Shown: positions 15,483 to 24,447, counted from the stretch's first letter. The stretch is DNA of 52,643 bases from an uncultured Verrucomicrobia subdivision 3 bacterium (GCA_903921455.1 CAIXPZ010000073.1:1-52643); one strand, 5' to 3'. Notes: generated by a model from the sequence alone, not told the origin. Translations and numbers: made by a program.

Positions 15483-17774
15483 CTATTTTTTCCACCGCAG
15501 TAGCCGCAGCGCGTTGCCGATGACGATGAGATCGGAAAAGCCCATCGCCGCCGCGCAGATGACCGGGCTGATGAAACCCATGGCCGCCAGCGGCACGCCG
15601 AGTGCGTTGTAGAAAAAGGCCCAGAATAGATTCTGTTTGATCGTCCGCAACGTTGCCCGTGCCAGTCCGAGCGCTTCCGGCACGGCTTCGATTTCCGATT
15701 TCAGCAGGATGATGTCCGCCGCCTCGCGCGCCACGTCGCTCGCGCGGCTCACGGCGATGCCGAGGTCAGCCTGCGTGAGGGCCGGGGCGTCGTTGATGCC
15801 GTCGCCTACGAACGCCACGCGCTCGCCGGTCGCCTGAAGCTTTTTCACGAACTCCGCCTTCTGTTCCGGTCGCACTTCGGCGAAAACATTTTCCGCTGCG
15901 ATGCCCACCTGCTGGGCCATGTTCGCCGCCGTCAGCACATTGTCGCCTGTGAGCAAATACGTTTTTAGCCCTTGCTGCTGAAGCTGTTCAACCACTTGTT
16001 TGGCATTCGCCTTCAGCGCATCGCGCACAGCGAACAAGCCGAGCAAAGTTTTATCAGCGGCCAGCCCGACGATCGTCGCGCCTTGCTGCGACCATTCGGT
16101 GGTGAATTTCTCTCCCGCCGCCAAATCCACGCCGAATTCCTTGAGCCAGTTCAAGGAGCCGAGGCGGGCGAAGTGGGTTGAAGGTTGAAGGTTGAAAGTC
16201 GAAAGTTGAGCCACGGCGCTGACGCCGGAACCGCGGATTTCCTTCCATTCAGTGAGGCCGATCAGCTCCGCCGAAATCTTGGCAATCGCCTGGCTGATGG
16301 GGTGGGTGGAGTTCCTCGCTAGGGCCGCGGCGAGTGTTTCTGCATTCTGCCTTCCGCCTTCTGCCTTCCACGTTTCTGCCACTTCCGGTTTTCCCAGGGT
16401 GAGCGTGCCGGTCTTGTCAAAAATCACCGCTGTCACTTCGCCGGCTTTTTCCAGAGCGACGCCGTCGCGGATCAAGATGCCACGTTTTGCTGCAGTATTG
16501 GCGCTGGCCATGATGGCGGCGGGCGTTGCCAGGCCCATGGCACACGGGCAGGCGACAATTAAAACTGCGGCGGCGATGATGAAGCCCGCCGCCGCGCCTG
16601 CCGGTGCGTGCGCGTGCCAGAGAAATGCCGCGAGCCAGTCATGAACATGAATCGCCGAGGCTGGCGCAAGGCCCCACCATAATCCCGCCGCCAGTGCGAT
16701 GGTGACGACGATGGGCACGAAGACGTTGCTGATGCGGTCGCCGAGGCGCTGGATGTTGGCGCGGCTGGTCTGGGCGCGTTGCACGGCGGCGATGATGTGC
16801 GCGAGCGCGGTGGCTTCACCCGTGGCGGTGACGCGCATGACAAGTCGGCCATTGAGATTCACCGTGCCGGCAAAGAGTTCGCTGCCGGATTTTTTGTCGG
16901 CGGGAATGGCTTCGCCGGTGAGCATCGCTTCATCCACGGCGGATTCGCCATCGAGCACCACACCATCCACCGGCACGCGGTCGCCGGGGCGCAGGGCGAT
17001 TTTATCGCCGATCTGCAAGGCGGAAACGGGAACTTCAACTTCGGTTGTTTGGACGGTGACCGGCTTGAAGCCGCGGAGATCAAAACTCTTCGGCGCGGCC
17101 GGAGCGGCACTTTGGATTCGTCGCGCCGTCTGTGGCGCGAGATTCAGTAATGATTTTAACGCGCCACCGGCTTTGTCGCTGACGCGGGCTTCAATCCAAT
17201 GGCCGGCGCTGATGAGCGAGATGATGGCGGCGGCTTCCATGAAATATACATGCCCGCCCGCGCCGCTCGACAACGCCCACACGCTGTAACCAAACGCCGT
17301 CGTGGAGCCGAGCGCGACGAGCGTGTCCATGTTGGAACTGCCGATTTTGAGCTGCCGCCACGCGCCGCGATAAAATGCTGCGCCGCAGAAAATCTGCACC
17401 ACGCCTGCCAGTGCGAACGCCAGCCAGCGAAACCACGGCGTCATGGCCAAGCCCAAAATCCATTCACCGATCATCAGGATGCCGGTGACGCCAAGACCGA
17501 GCATCAATGTCCATTGCCAGCGGCTCGGTTTCGAGCCGTCCGCGGCGGTGGGCATTTCCTTGGCTTCAAATCCGGCTTTGGAAATCGCGGAAAGAACTGC
17601 GGGAATATTTTTATAACGGGCCGCAACCCAGCGCACGCTGGCGGCGGCATTTTGCAGGCTGACCGAAGCGCTTTGGACGCCGGCGACGCCTTGGATGGCT
17701 TCGGTGACGTGGCGGGCGCAGTTATTGCAGGTCATCCCGCTGACGCTCAATTCAGTTGTGGCTGGCAAGGGCAT
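15483..17774 (-). CDS. copA: Copper-translocating P1B-type ATPase
   Basis: I chose ATG 17774 because GGGAG stands 5 bases upstream of it; an earlier ATG at 17798 has no such site. The product has 763 residues. One heavy-metal domain carries GMTCNNC (about residue 14-20). Membrane helices follow, then the actuator loop with LTGEAIP, the CPC metal-transport motif in IVACPCAMGLATPAA (about 408), DKTGTLT (about 452), STHP in the nucleotide domain, GDNVLTA and GDGINDAPALTQAD (about 658). It should export Cu(I). Two low-complexity repeat tracts are embedded in the nucleotide-binding domain at about residues 465-479 and 521-533. Both keep the frame, and all catalytic motifs survive, so the gene is probably functional. 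It starts 45 bp after the stop of the upstream membrane-spermidine-synthase gene. Confidence 0.93.
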   Translation of the reverse strand: MPLPATTELSVSGMTCNNCARHVTEAIQGVAGVQSASVSLQNAAASVRWVAARYKNIPAVLSAISKAGFEAKEMPTAADGSKPSRWQWTLMLGLGVTGILMIGEWILGLAMTPWFRWLAFALAGVVQIFCGAAFYRGAWRQLKIGSSNMDTLVALGSTTAFGYSVWALSSGAGGHVYFMEAAAIISLISAGHWIEARVSDKAGGALKSLLNLAPQTARRIQSAAPAAPKSFDLRGFKPVTVQTTEVEVPVSALQIGDKIALRPGDRVPVDGVVLDGESAVDEAMLTGEAIPADKKSGSELFAGTVNLNGRLVMRVTATGEATALAHIIAAVQRAQTSRANIQRLGDRISNVFVPIVVTIALAAGLWWGLAPASAIHVHDWLAAFLWHAHAPAGAAAGFIIAAAVLIVACPCAMGLATPAAIMASANTAAKRGILIRDGVALEKAGEVTAVIFDKTGTLTLGKPEVAETWKAEGGRQNAETLAAALARNSTHPISQAIAKISAELIGLTEWKEIRGSGVSAVAQLSTFNLQPSTHFARLGSLNWLKEFGVDLAAGEKFTTEWSQQGATIVGLAADKTLLGLFAVRDALKANAKQVVEQLQQQGLKTYLLTGDNVLTAANMAQQVGIAAENVFAEVRPEQKAEFVKKLQATGERVAFVGDGINDAPALTQADLGIAVSRASDVAREAADIILLKSEIEAVPEALGLARATLRTIKQNLFWAFFYNALGVPLAAMGFISPVICAAAMGFSDLIVIGNALRLLRWKK
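16176..16210. repeat. GGTTGAA-type short repeat inside copA
   Basis: Three tandem copies of GGTTGAA are followed by variants AGTCGAA and AGTTGAG. Read on the gene strand this gives CTCAACTTTC... and encodes QLSTFNLQPSTH in frame. The tract replaces a surface loop of the nucleotide-binding domain between GSGVSAVA and FARLGSLNWL. Similar CAACTTTCAACC-type tracts are known as dispersed intergenic repeats in some Verrucomicrobia; here one sits within an essential-looking reading frame. Confidence 0.7.
16338..16380. repeat. TTCTGC/CTTCTGCC-type short repeat inside copA
   Basis: The tract runs TTCTGCATTCTGCC, then CGCCTTCTGCC and again TTTCTGCC. On the gene strand it encodes KAEGGRQNAE in frame, just after DKTGTLTLGKPEVAETW. 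It belongs to the same motif family as the inverted blocks at 2021-2039 and 2080-2107 in the phoB-phoR gap. This shows a mobile or expanding short repeat rather than ancestral copA sequence. Confidence 0.7.
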
Positions 17775-17819
17775 TTGTTCTCCCAAACATCCTGCCATCG
17801 GTGGTCGCGTTCGTCGATT

Positions 17820-20672
17820 TTACTTTTGAAACAGGGCGGGGGCTTCGCGGGCGATGATGCGGAGCAAATAGGCGGCCTGCGAATCGTCAGGATTAAATTT
17901 GAGCGCGAGCGCGGCGAGTTTCGCTGCCTGGGTTTGGTCGCCAAGACCGAGCGCGGCGGTGGCGGCGAGTGATGCCCATTCGGCCGCTAAGGTGTTGGTT
18001 CCGGGCGGTTGCGTGGCCAGGATTGATTCAATTCCGATAATGCCCTGGCGGGTCTGATCCACACCGTAACCTAATGAGGAGGCCGCTAGGCTCAACGCAT
18101 CGCTGTTGGTCCCCAGCACCGGCAGGAGGCTGATACGCGCTGCATTAGTGACCAATAGGCAGGGCACCGTGGCTCCCGCAGGCAGGCTGCGAATCGAGCT
18201 GAATAATTCTGGGTTGGCCGAGGCATACTTGGAGAAGACGGATTGGATTTCTGCCGGCGGCAACTGGCGCAGCCAGGCGGATTTCTGCGGCGGTGCGAGC
18301 AGTTGCATCCGCGTGCGCTCATCGAACTTTTCAAGCATCTGGGAATTTTCGCCGAGATAAAACGCGAACGGAGCCGAGTATTCGAGGATTGGAAAAAGAT
18401 CGCTTTGCATCGGCCCGGGGCTGCTAATGGCAAAGGCCGTGCGTTGTGAGGCAAGTTGCCGCGCAAACAAGGCTTCGGGTGAATTCACGCCCAGCTTGGC
18501 AAAATCATCACGCACGCCGGGCAGGAAAAAACTTTTTGCGAAAACTTCAGGGGTGCTGACCCAGGGCTGTTGCGATCCAAGCAAAACGATGTCGCCATCG
18601 CAGGAATCCCAGATCTCCACGTTCGGAAAAATGGAGGTGAACGTCCGCAGCACCAGTTCCACGATGCCGTCATGCATTTCGTAAAGGTGAAACCATTGGA
18701 CCATGATGCCACCGGGCTTCAAGCGGTTCGCGGCGAGCTGATAAAATTCCTGGCTGAAGACGCTGCCGATGCCGGCGGTCCAGGGATTGGACGGTTCAGC
18801 CACGATGACATCATAGCTCTGCGGGCTTAATTTCAGCACGGTGCGCGCATCTTCATGCCAGAGTTTGGTGCGCGGGTCGGTGAGCACGTCGCGGTTCCAT
18901 TCGTTAAAAAATTTGGAGGCGCGGATGACCGGTTCGCAGTTTTCTGCGATGACAATTTTTTCCAGGTTGGGATACGCCCGCAAGGCCCCGGCGGAAATGC
19001 CGGAACCCAGGCCGAAGACAAAAACCGCTTTCGCTTCCGGCCGTGCGAGCATGGGCAAATGGGCGAGGAGCATCTGGGTATTCAAGTCGGCGTGCGAAGT
19101 CGCATCGGTTTTGCCGTTGACGCGCAGGCCGCGGTTGATCGAGCCATGCAGGCCATCGCCTTCTTCCACGGACACCGTGGCATCCGCCGCATCTTCATAA
19201 AAAAGAATTTTGATGTGCTGTTTTCGCAGGGCCATGACGTTCGCGGTAAACTCCTTTTCCCGCCCGCGAAATACGCCGGAACTCATCACCCAGCGCCAGC
19301 TTTCACCGCCAAACAGAAACAAGCTGATGGCCAGAATGCCCGTCACGGCTGCCAGGATGCCGCCCGCGCGCCAGCCGGACCGCCGGGCGAACAGCAGTGC
19401 CGCCACTGCCAGCGTTAGCGCCAGAACCGCGTAGGCATTGCGTAATCCGATCAGTGGCATCAGCACGAAACCGGCAATCAAGGTTCCACCGACGGCCCCG
19501 AGCGTGTTCGCTGTCAGCAGCGCCCCGACGCGGGTGCCCAGGTGCACTGAGTTTCCCGCCGCTGCGCGGATCATCAACGGCAGCACCGCGCCGGTGAAAG
19601 CCGCCGGGAAACCTAGCACGATGAGTGAAATCAGCGTCGTCAATAGCTGGTGATAGAAATAGCCGACCGTCGAGTGGGCCAGGCCGGTGCGTGCAATTCG
19701 GAAGAAATCAACCCAGTGTTCGAGGTTGAATACCAGCAGGGTGACCCACGCTGCTGCGACGGAGAGCAGCAGGACGACCGCTTTTTGCGCGGAAATTTTA
19801 CGGCGCGACGAAGCAATCCAGGCGCTCCCCAGACCGATGCCCAAAATAAATGCCATCAGCACGACGGCGAAAGATTGCAGCGACGAACCGAAAATCATCG
19901 CCAGTGAGCGCGACGCCAGAACTTCCATGGCCATCGCCACCGCGCCGGTCAATGCTACGGTGGCGCAGGCCCAACGCCAGCTTAGGGTTGAAGTCAGTTC
20001 AGCGGAATTTTCTGCGGTGGTAGCCAGTAGTTTGCTTTCCGGGAAAGTTTGCTTCCGGCTTAACCAGCCCGCCGCGGCTCCGATGAGGACGTTGATCAGG
20101 CCTGTCACTTGTAGCGTTGCGAGGAGTCCGAGATTTTGCACCAGCCAGAACCCAGCCAGCCCCGCCCCGGCCACGGCTCCAAGACTGTTCACTGAATAAA
20201 ACAGCGCGGACTGTCGTCCGGCATCGAGGGAGGATTTTTGTAGCCACGCCGCAAGCAGTGGCAGCGTGCCGCCCATCAAAATTGTCGGGCCGAGCAGCAG
20301 GAGCACGCTCAGAAAGGCTTTCCAGAGCAGCAGCCAAAAAGTGTGCTCCATGATGGGCGAACCGACGGAGATGAACAGTTTGTCGGCAAGCTGGTCGAGA
20401 GGTAAAAAGAGAAACGCGAAGAGGCCGATGGCAATTTCGAGATAGCCATAAATGAGCAAAGGTTGTCGCAGACGGTCGGCCCAGCGGCCCAGAAGTTTAT
20501 TTCCCAGCGCGAGGCCACCCATGAAGGCGGCAAGCACAACGGTTTGTGCGTAGATCGTGCTGCCGAACATCTGGGAAAGCAATTTCGACCACACGACTTC
20601 ATAGACCAGCGCCGTGCCGCCGGAACAGAAGAACAAAACCAGAACCACCCAGCTTCCGTTGCGAAATTTCAT
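17820..20672 (-). CDS. Membrane-spermidine-synthase fusion protein
   Basis: The 950-residue protein has two main parts. Residues about 8-460 hold roughly twelve or more hydrophobic segments in an MFS-like arrangement (GGTALVYEVVWSKLL and GGLALGNKLLGRWADR are typical openings). Residues about 480-770 form a spermidine-synthase-like Rossmann domain: nucleotide-binding loop VFGLGSGISAGALRAYP (about 550), HEDARTVL, YDVIVAEPSNPWTAGIGSVFS and LKPGGIMVQWFH. The last ~170 residues are helical, with a TPR-like stretch. Fusions of this kind are widespread, but their substrate is mostly unknown; transfer of an aminopropyl group at the membrane is only an inference. It precedes copA on the same strand and may be co-transcribed with it. 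Confidence 0.85.
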   Translation of the reverse strand: MKFRNGSWVVLVLFFCSGGTALVYEVVWSKLLSQMFGSTIYAQTVVLAAFMGGLALGNKLLGRWADRLRQPLLIYGYLEIAIGLFAFLFLPLDQLADKLFISVGSPIMEHTFWLLLWKAFLSVLLLLGPTILMGGTLPLLAAWLQKSSLDAGRQSALFYSVNSLGAVAGAGLAGFWLVQNLGLLATLQVTGLINVLIGAAAGWLSRKQTFPESKLLATTAENSAELTSTLSWRWACATVALTGAVAMAMEVLASRSLAMIFGSSLQSFAVVLMAFILGIGLGSAWIASSRRKISAQKAVVLLLSVAAAWVTLLVFNLEHWVDFFRIARTGLAHSTVGYFYHQLLTTLISLIVLGFPAAFTGAVLPLMIRAAAGNSVHLGTRVGALLTANTLGAVGGTLIAGFVLMPLIGLRNAYAVLALTLAVAALLFARRSGWRAGGILAAVTGILAISLFLFGGESWRWVMSSGVFRGREKEFTANVMALRKQHIKILFYEDAADATVSVEEGDGLHGSINRGLRVNGKTDATSHADLNTQMLLAHLPMLARPEAKAVFVFGLGSGISAGALRAYPNLEKIVIAENCEPVIRASKFFNEWNRDVLTDPRTKLWHEDARTVLKLSPQSYDVIVAEPSNPWTAGIGSVFSQEFYQLAANRLKPGGIMVQWFHLYEMHDGIVELVLRTFTSIFPNVEIWDSCDGDIVLLGSQQPWVSTPEVFAKSFFLPGVRDDFAKLGVNSPEALFARQLASQRTAFAISSPGPMQSDLFPILEYSAPFAFYLGENSQMLEKFDERTRMQLLAPPQKSAWLRQLPPAEIQSVFSKYASANPELFSSIRSLPAGATVPCLLVTNAARISLLPVLGTNSDALSLAASSLGYGVDQTRQGIIGIESILATQPPGTNTLAAEWASLAATAALGLGDQTQAAKLAALALKFNPDDSQAAYLLRIIAREAPALFQK

Positions 20673-20791
20673 GCGGGGAAGCTAGGGGGTGACTCGCCGG
20701 CCAGCAAGTGAGATTTGTGTTTGCGGGGCAGGGGCGGCTAGGCCGGTGCAAAGCCGCTTTACACTTCGGCGTCCGCCGCTAGAATCGCCTC

Positions 20792-21463
20792 ATGGCTGGC
20801 GAATATGATTCAAGCGAATTTATAGACACCGATTTCACCTCACAGAAATCGCCGTTCGCCGCGCCTCCGGCGGGTCCTCTCCGCGCGCCGTCGCGCGAGG
20901 ACGTGGACCGCAAAGTGGTCGAGGCGCAGCAGAAGCTGGCTGAACTTAAGCGTGCGCAAGAGGAACTGGAGCGCGAACGCGCCGGACTGGAAGAATTGCG
21001 CCGCCGCCAGTCGGAATTTCAAACCGGCCGCCAGGAGATGCTCCAGCAATTAACGCGTGGCCTCGGACTGCTGGAGGAGGCGGAATTTGAAGCGCGCCGC
21101 GAATGCGAATTGATGTCCACCACGGCGGCGGACTTCCGTGATGCCGTTGCCAAAATCCAGACTATTCACGACGACACGTGGACGAAGGAAAATTTTCAGA
21201 TCGAGCTGACCCGCGCACTGACCACCATTGAGAACGCTCGGATGGAATGGAATTCTGCCCGGCTCAAATTAGCGGTGCTGGCGGGTGAAAATAAACCGGC
21301 GGCCGTCGCTGAAAAAAATTCCGTGACCGCGGCCGCTGCCCCGTCGCTGGCGGATTTGAGCTTCCGCCAGCTTTGTAAAATTGGTTTGGCGCTCACCTGG
21401 CCGCTGTTGCTGGTGGTCCTGGGTGCGCTGGGGATTTTCATCGCGATTCTTTCACGAAAGTGA
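20792..21463 (+). CDS. Tail-anchored coiled-coil protein of unknown function
   Basis: 223 residues. Residues about 35-95 form a strong charged coiled coil (RKVVEAQQKLAELKRAQEE...). A second helical region spans about 110-165. An Ala/Val-rich linker follows, and a single hydrophobic segment at about 200-219 ends in a short basic tail (SRK). There is no N-terminal signal, so the bulk should face the cytoplasm, anchored by its C-terminus. The next gene, starting 5 bases after its stop, also ends in a single membrane segment. I do not recognise the family. A structural or membrane-organising role for the pair is possible but not shown. Confidence 0.75.
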   Translation: MAGEYDSSEFIDTDFTSQKSPFAAPPAGPLRAPSREDVDRKVVEAQQKLAELKRAQEELERERAGLEELRRRQSEFQTGRQEMLQQLTRGLGLLEEAEFEARRECELMSTTAADFRDAVAKIQTIHDDTWTKENFQIELTRALTTIENARMEWNSARLKLAVLAGENKPAAVAEKNSVTAAAAPSLADLSFRQLCKIGLALTWPLLLVVLGALGIFIAILSRK

Positions 21464-21468
21464 GCTGC

Positions 21469-21987
21469 ATGGGTTTGTCCAAAAAAAAATCTGATCCGAT
21501 TTCCGATAAGGCCCGCGCCTTGAATGAGCGGATTGCCGCACTGGAGGCGGAAATTAAGACGTTGGACGTGCAGCTGGCGCGTCCAGCCGAACCAAAATTT
21601 CGTTCTACCGCTTCGTCAGCTGGGGCGGCTGTTGCCCGTCCGGCTAACAAGCCTGTGTCTGCGTTTGAGCCTAAGCCGGCCGAGCCGGTTTTTGAAGAAG
21701 TCAATCGTGCCAAACTCGCACCGCGGAGCGAGAACGAGGTGCCGGAACTTTTTAATGAGCTGGGCGTGCGGAAATACGACCTGCCCGCGCTGTTTCACCG
21801 CGTGCGCAACCATTTTCGCGGGCCGACCACGAGCAATCCGCGGCTCGTCAACTACCTCGCCGCCGGTGGCGTGCAGGGCTTGCGCCCGTTGCGCTACGAA
21901 AAGCGGGTGGCGCGCAACCGGTTCTTTGCGCTGGTGATCGTGGTTGCGGGTGTGCTGCTGGGGCTTTTTCTGATGCTCAAGCATTAA
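21469..21987 (+). CDS. Second tail-anchored protein of unknown function
   Basis: 172 residues from ATG 21469. A GTG at 21460 would overlap the upstream stop and is less likely. The N-terminus is Lys-rich with a short heptad helix (ALNERIAALEAEIKTLDVQL), followed by a Pro/Ala-rich linker. A conserved-looking middle part follows (VPELFNELGVRKYDLPALFHRVRNHFRG). A single membrane segment at about 150-168 ends the protein. It shares this tail-anchored layout with the gene before it and is 5 bases downstream of that gene's stop. The ogt gene begins one base after its stop. No known family is recognised. Confidence 0.72.
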   Translation: MGLSKKKSDPISDKARALNERIAALEAEIKTLDVQLARPAEPKFRSTASSAGAAVARPANKPVSAFEPKPAEPVFEEVNRAKLAPRSENEVPELFNELGVRKYDLPALFHRVRNHFRGPTTSNPRLVNYLAAGGVQGLRPLRYEKRVARNRFFALVIVVAGVLLGLFLMLKH

Positions 21988-21988
21988 A

Positions 21989-22492
21989 ATGGATAATCAA
22001 TTTCTCGAAATTCCTGTTCCTACGGCCGACGGTGTTTTTGTCGCGCGATATTCGGAGCAAGGTTTGGCGGAATTAAATTTCCCCAAGGGCAGACGTGCGT
22101 CCTCGCGCGCGGCAAGGAACGAAATTGTCCCTACAAAAATACGCGGCTGGCATCGGCTAACGGAAGCGGCATTGAAAAGTCTGCTGGCCGGCCGCCGGTC
22201 GCCGGATTTTCCCCCGCTTGATTTGCGGGGAACTGAATTTCAGAAAGGCGTCTGGAATGCGCTGCGGAAAATTCCACTGGGCCAGACGAAAAGCTACGGT
22301 GACATCGCCCGCCTCATCGGCAAGCCGAAGGCCGTTCGCGCGGTGGGTGGCGCGTGTGGCGCAAATCTCATTCCTGTTTTGGTGCCGTGCCATCGCATTC
22401 TGGCGGTGAATGGGAAAATCGGTGGCTTTTCGGGCGGGCTGGATTGGAAACGCACCTTGTTGACGCGAGAGGGCGTGAAATTGGATTCTTAA
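21989..22492 (+). CDS. ogt: Methylated-DNA--protein-cysteine methyltransferase
   Basis: 167 residues, the usual size. The suicide-acceptor cysteine lies in VPCHRIL, followed by GGFSGGLDWKRTLLTREG. The helix-turn-helix region GQTKSYGDIARLIGKPKAVRAVGGACGAN, with the DNA-binding Arg finger, is intact. It removes alkyl groups from O6-alkylguanine by irreversible transfer to its own cysteine. The N-terminal domain is short and lacks zinc-binding cysteines, as in Ogt rather than Ada-C. The gene is tightly packed behind the two tail-anchored genes and is convergent with the phosphatase gene across 9 bp. Confidence 0.95.
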   Translation: MDNQFLEIPVPTADGVFVARYSEQGLAELNFPKGRRASSRAARNEIVPTKIRGWHRLTEAALKSLLAGRRSPDFPPLDLRGTEFQKGVWNALRKIPLGQTKSYGDIARLIGKPKAVRAVGGACGANLIPVLVPCHRILAVNGKIGGFSGGLDWKRTLLTREGVKLDS

Positions 22493-22501
22493 CCTGGCGG
22501 T

Positions 22502-23227
22502 TCAGTTTTTAGCGGCGGCGCGGACGGCTTCAATTTCTTTTGTTACCAGAGCGAGATCTTCCCGGAATTCGTCGTCTTTCTTCAGCTGTTTCACGATCGC
22601 CTGAGCGAGGACGCGGCCGGCATAAATATCGGTCGGATAATGTCGGGCAATCTGCACGCGGTGCCAGCCCATCAAGCGGGCGTGAGCCAGAATGGCGTCG
22701 CGCTGGTCGGGAACGGCGTCGGCGAGAACGAGCGCCAGCACCATGGCCTCGGTGGAATGACCGCTGGGATAGCTGAAGGATTTTTCCAGCTTGCCGTTGG
22801 CGAGGTTGGTGTCGGTCGTGAACGGCCGCGGGCGATGGAAATAATCTTTGCCAAGATCGGTCACGGTTTCCGCGTCGAGCTGGACTTTTTCAAAGAAGGC
22901 GGCGGTCTTGGGCAGATTGGCGGCAATGAAAAATGGTCCGACCGCCTCCGTAAAATTAAAAACGGAGAATTTCTTTTCCGCGTAGGCGGCCTGCTTGTCC
23001 GCGTCGCTGGCCGCGTGGTAGACAATCCTGACTTCATCCATGTCGGCCGCCTGCTCGGCGGAATCCGGCAATGGCGGCGGCGGCAGCAGCGTGGCGGCGT
23101 CGGGCTTGCCATCCTCCAGAAAATTGAGGGCAAGATCTTTGGCAGGTGCGCCGGCAACGGTGGCGGCAAAGACTGCGAAGAACGCCACGAGCCGCGACCA
23201 GCGGACGGAGGCAATTAGTAATTTCAT
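22502..23227 (-). CDS. Secreted PAP2-family acid phosphatase
   Basis: 241 residues with an N-terminal signal peptide (cleavage probably after VAGAPA). The three PAP2 motifs are complete: KDYFHRPRPF (about residue 125), SYPSGHSTEAM (about 150) and WHRVQIARHYPTDIYAGR (about 190-205, with the nucleophilic His). It resembles class A non-specific acid phosphatases of the PhoN type and should release phosphate from organic esters in the periplasm. It lies 42 bp downstream of the pseudopilin gene on the same strand. No Pho box is seen directly in front of it; if it is phosphate-regulated, the control may come from the divergent region at 24176-24447. Confidence 0.9.
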   Translation of the reverse strand: MKLLIASVRWSRLVAFFAVFAATVAGAPAKDLALNFLEDGKPDAATLLPPPPLPDSAEQAADMDEVRIVYHAASDADKQAAYAEKKFSVFNFTEAVGPFFIAANLPKTAAFFEKVQLDAETVTDLGKDYFHRPRPFTTDTNLANGKLEKSFSYPSGHSTEAMVLALVLADAVPDQRDAILAHARLMGWHRVQIARHYPTDIYAGRVLAQAIVKQLKKDDEFREDLALVTKEIEAVRAAAKN

Positions 23228-23269
23228 TTTGAGCGAAGCCTAGATTGAATAATTATCTGAAACAAGACC

Positions 23270-24175
23270 TTAGCCGCCCGTTGAGCCCGGAGGCACGGCG
23301 TTGCCGGTGCAATCCCAGTTGATATCCGCGTCGCCAGGGTCATAACCCGCACCGATGTTGGGATTTTGTTTGCCGTCCGAGACCACGTAGGAATATTTGA
23401 AGAATGCCGCATGGCCGTCGCTAAAAGTAATGTTGCCGCCGTTGTTATGCCGGGCGGAGAAGCGCGTGGTGTAACACTGGGGCGTGGCGAGTTTAATCTG
23501 GTTGGCCGAGGTGCCATAGAATGGAGTTTCCGCCGAGCGGTTGCGGACATCCGAAAACAATACGAAGGCGGAAGGATGTGCCACCATGCCAGCTTTCATG
23601 ATGGTGACGACGGAGTTGATGTTCAAGTATGCCAGGGCCTTTGAATTCATTCCGAAACTGAACAGCGGGCGATTGCCCGGCTTCATGTTTCTTGTGCCAT
23701 CGGTCGTGGCGATGGCGTCCGCCGCATCGATCCCTTGGGAGAAAGCAGTTGGACAGGTGAAAATGGACTTGGAGCCGTAAAACTCCGTGGCATCGTAAGC
23801 CCAAGTATACATAGGTTTGTTGGCCACATACGATGGCAACGCGTTGAACCAGACATCGTCCCCTTCATGTAGATTATGATAACTGGGAATCGACAGCCAG
23901 GCCGGGTTGTCTTGATCCGTGCTTCCGGCGTAACCCTGATATTTTGGATAGGGATAGGTGTTGTTGTTTTCGTCCACATACAACGTATCAGCCAACCCCC
24001 ATTGCTTCGCATTGCTCAGGCAGACGGCTTGTTGGGCCCTGGCTTTAGCCTTTGCCAAGGCAGGCAGAAGCATTGCAGCCAGAATCGCGATGATGGCAAT
24101 GACCACCAGCAGTTCAATCAAGGTGAAGCCGGCTTTGGTCTTGGGATGAGCATTTGTGGCGTTCGATGTTTTCAT
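23270..24175 (-). CDS. Type II secretion-like pseudopilin with H-X9-DG motif
   Basis: 301 residues. A short basic leader precedes the prepilin cleavage site in [27 protein letters not shown]. Cleavage should fall after Gly, with methylated Phe as the new N-terminus and Glu at +5. The C-terminal part contains [18 protein letters not shown], the H-X9-DG motif of the large pseudopilin-like families expanded in Verrucomicrobia, Planctomycetes and Lentisphaerae. These are thought to be secreted or fibre-associated, but the real role is unresolved. No secretion machinery is adjacent. It is divergent from the 1305-residue secreted protein, and the region between holds a Pho-box-like element. Confidence 0.9.
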   Translation of the reverse strand: MKTSNATNAHPKTKAGFTLIELLVVIAIIAILAAMLLPALAKAKARAQQAVCLSNAKQWGLADTLYVDENNNTYPYPKYQGYAGSTDQDNPAWLSIPSYHNLHEGDDVWFNALPSYVANKPMYTWAYDATEFYGSKSIFTCPTAFSQGIDAADAIATTDGTRNMKPGNRPLFSFGMNSKALAYLNINSVVTIMKAGMVAHPSAFVLFSDVRNRSAETPFYGTSANQIKLATPQCYTTRFSARHNNGGNITFSDGHAAFFKYSYVVSDGKQNPNIGAGYDPGDADINWDCTGNAVPPGSTGG

Positions 24176-24318
24176 AGTTGTGAATAATATGTCGTTCCTG
24201 TCCGAGCAGGATGAGCCATCTCCGTTACGAAGACATGGCGGGCAAGTTACATTTGTGAAACATGCCGCAGACTTGCCTGCTGTATCCGGCGTGAAGCGCG
24301 AGGGTGTGCTTTAGCAAC

Positions 24319-24351
24319 ATCATGCGGTTGTCACCTAATTGTCATTTGTTC
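24319..24351 (+). promoter_or_regulatory. Pho-box-like element upstream of the large secreted protein
   Basis: GTCAC at 24330 and GTCAT at 24341 are 11 bp apart, and ATCAT precedes them by another 11 bp at 24319. GTAAC at 24363 is two further steps downstream. The core (GTCACC, T, AAT, T, GTCA) matches the phoB-upstream repeat (GTCACC, C, AAT, C, GTCA) at 13 of 15 positions. GATAAT at 24377-24382 is a fair -10 candidate. The gene starts at 24448, leaving a leader of about 60 bases. PhoB control is inferred from this match. Confidence 0.62.
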
Positions 24352-24447
24352 TCCCTTTGTTTGTAACCTGACTGTGGATAATACCCGCAGCACGCATGGG
24401 AGTGCTGTCTGCTTGACCCCAAAACACATCCAACAACCAATCGTTAA

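Noticed and set aside
16176..16210. Tandem GGTTGAA repeat considered as a CRISPR or VNTR phase-variation tract
   Set aside because: No spacers or repeat-spacer regularity, and the 7-base unit would shift the frame on any change of copy number not a multiple of three; it reads as a short dispersed repeat instead.
24373..24381. Perfect DnaA box (TGTGGATAA)
   Set aside because: A single 9-mer is expected by chance at this window size, no cluster of boxes or AT-rich unwinding region accompanies it, and no dnaA/dnaN genes are near.
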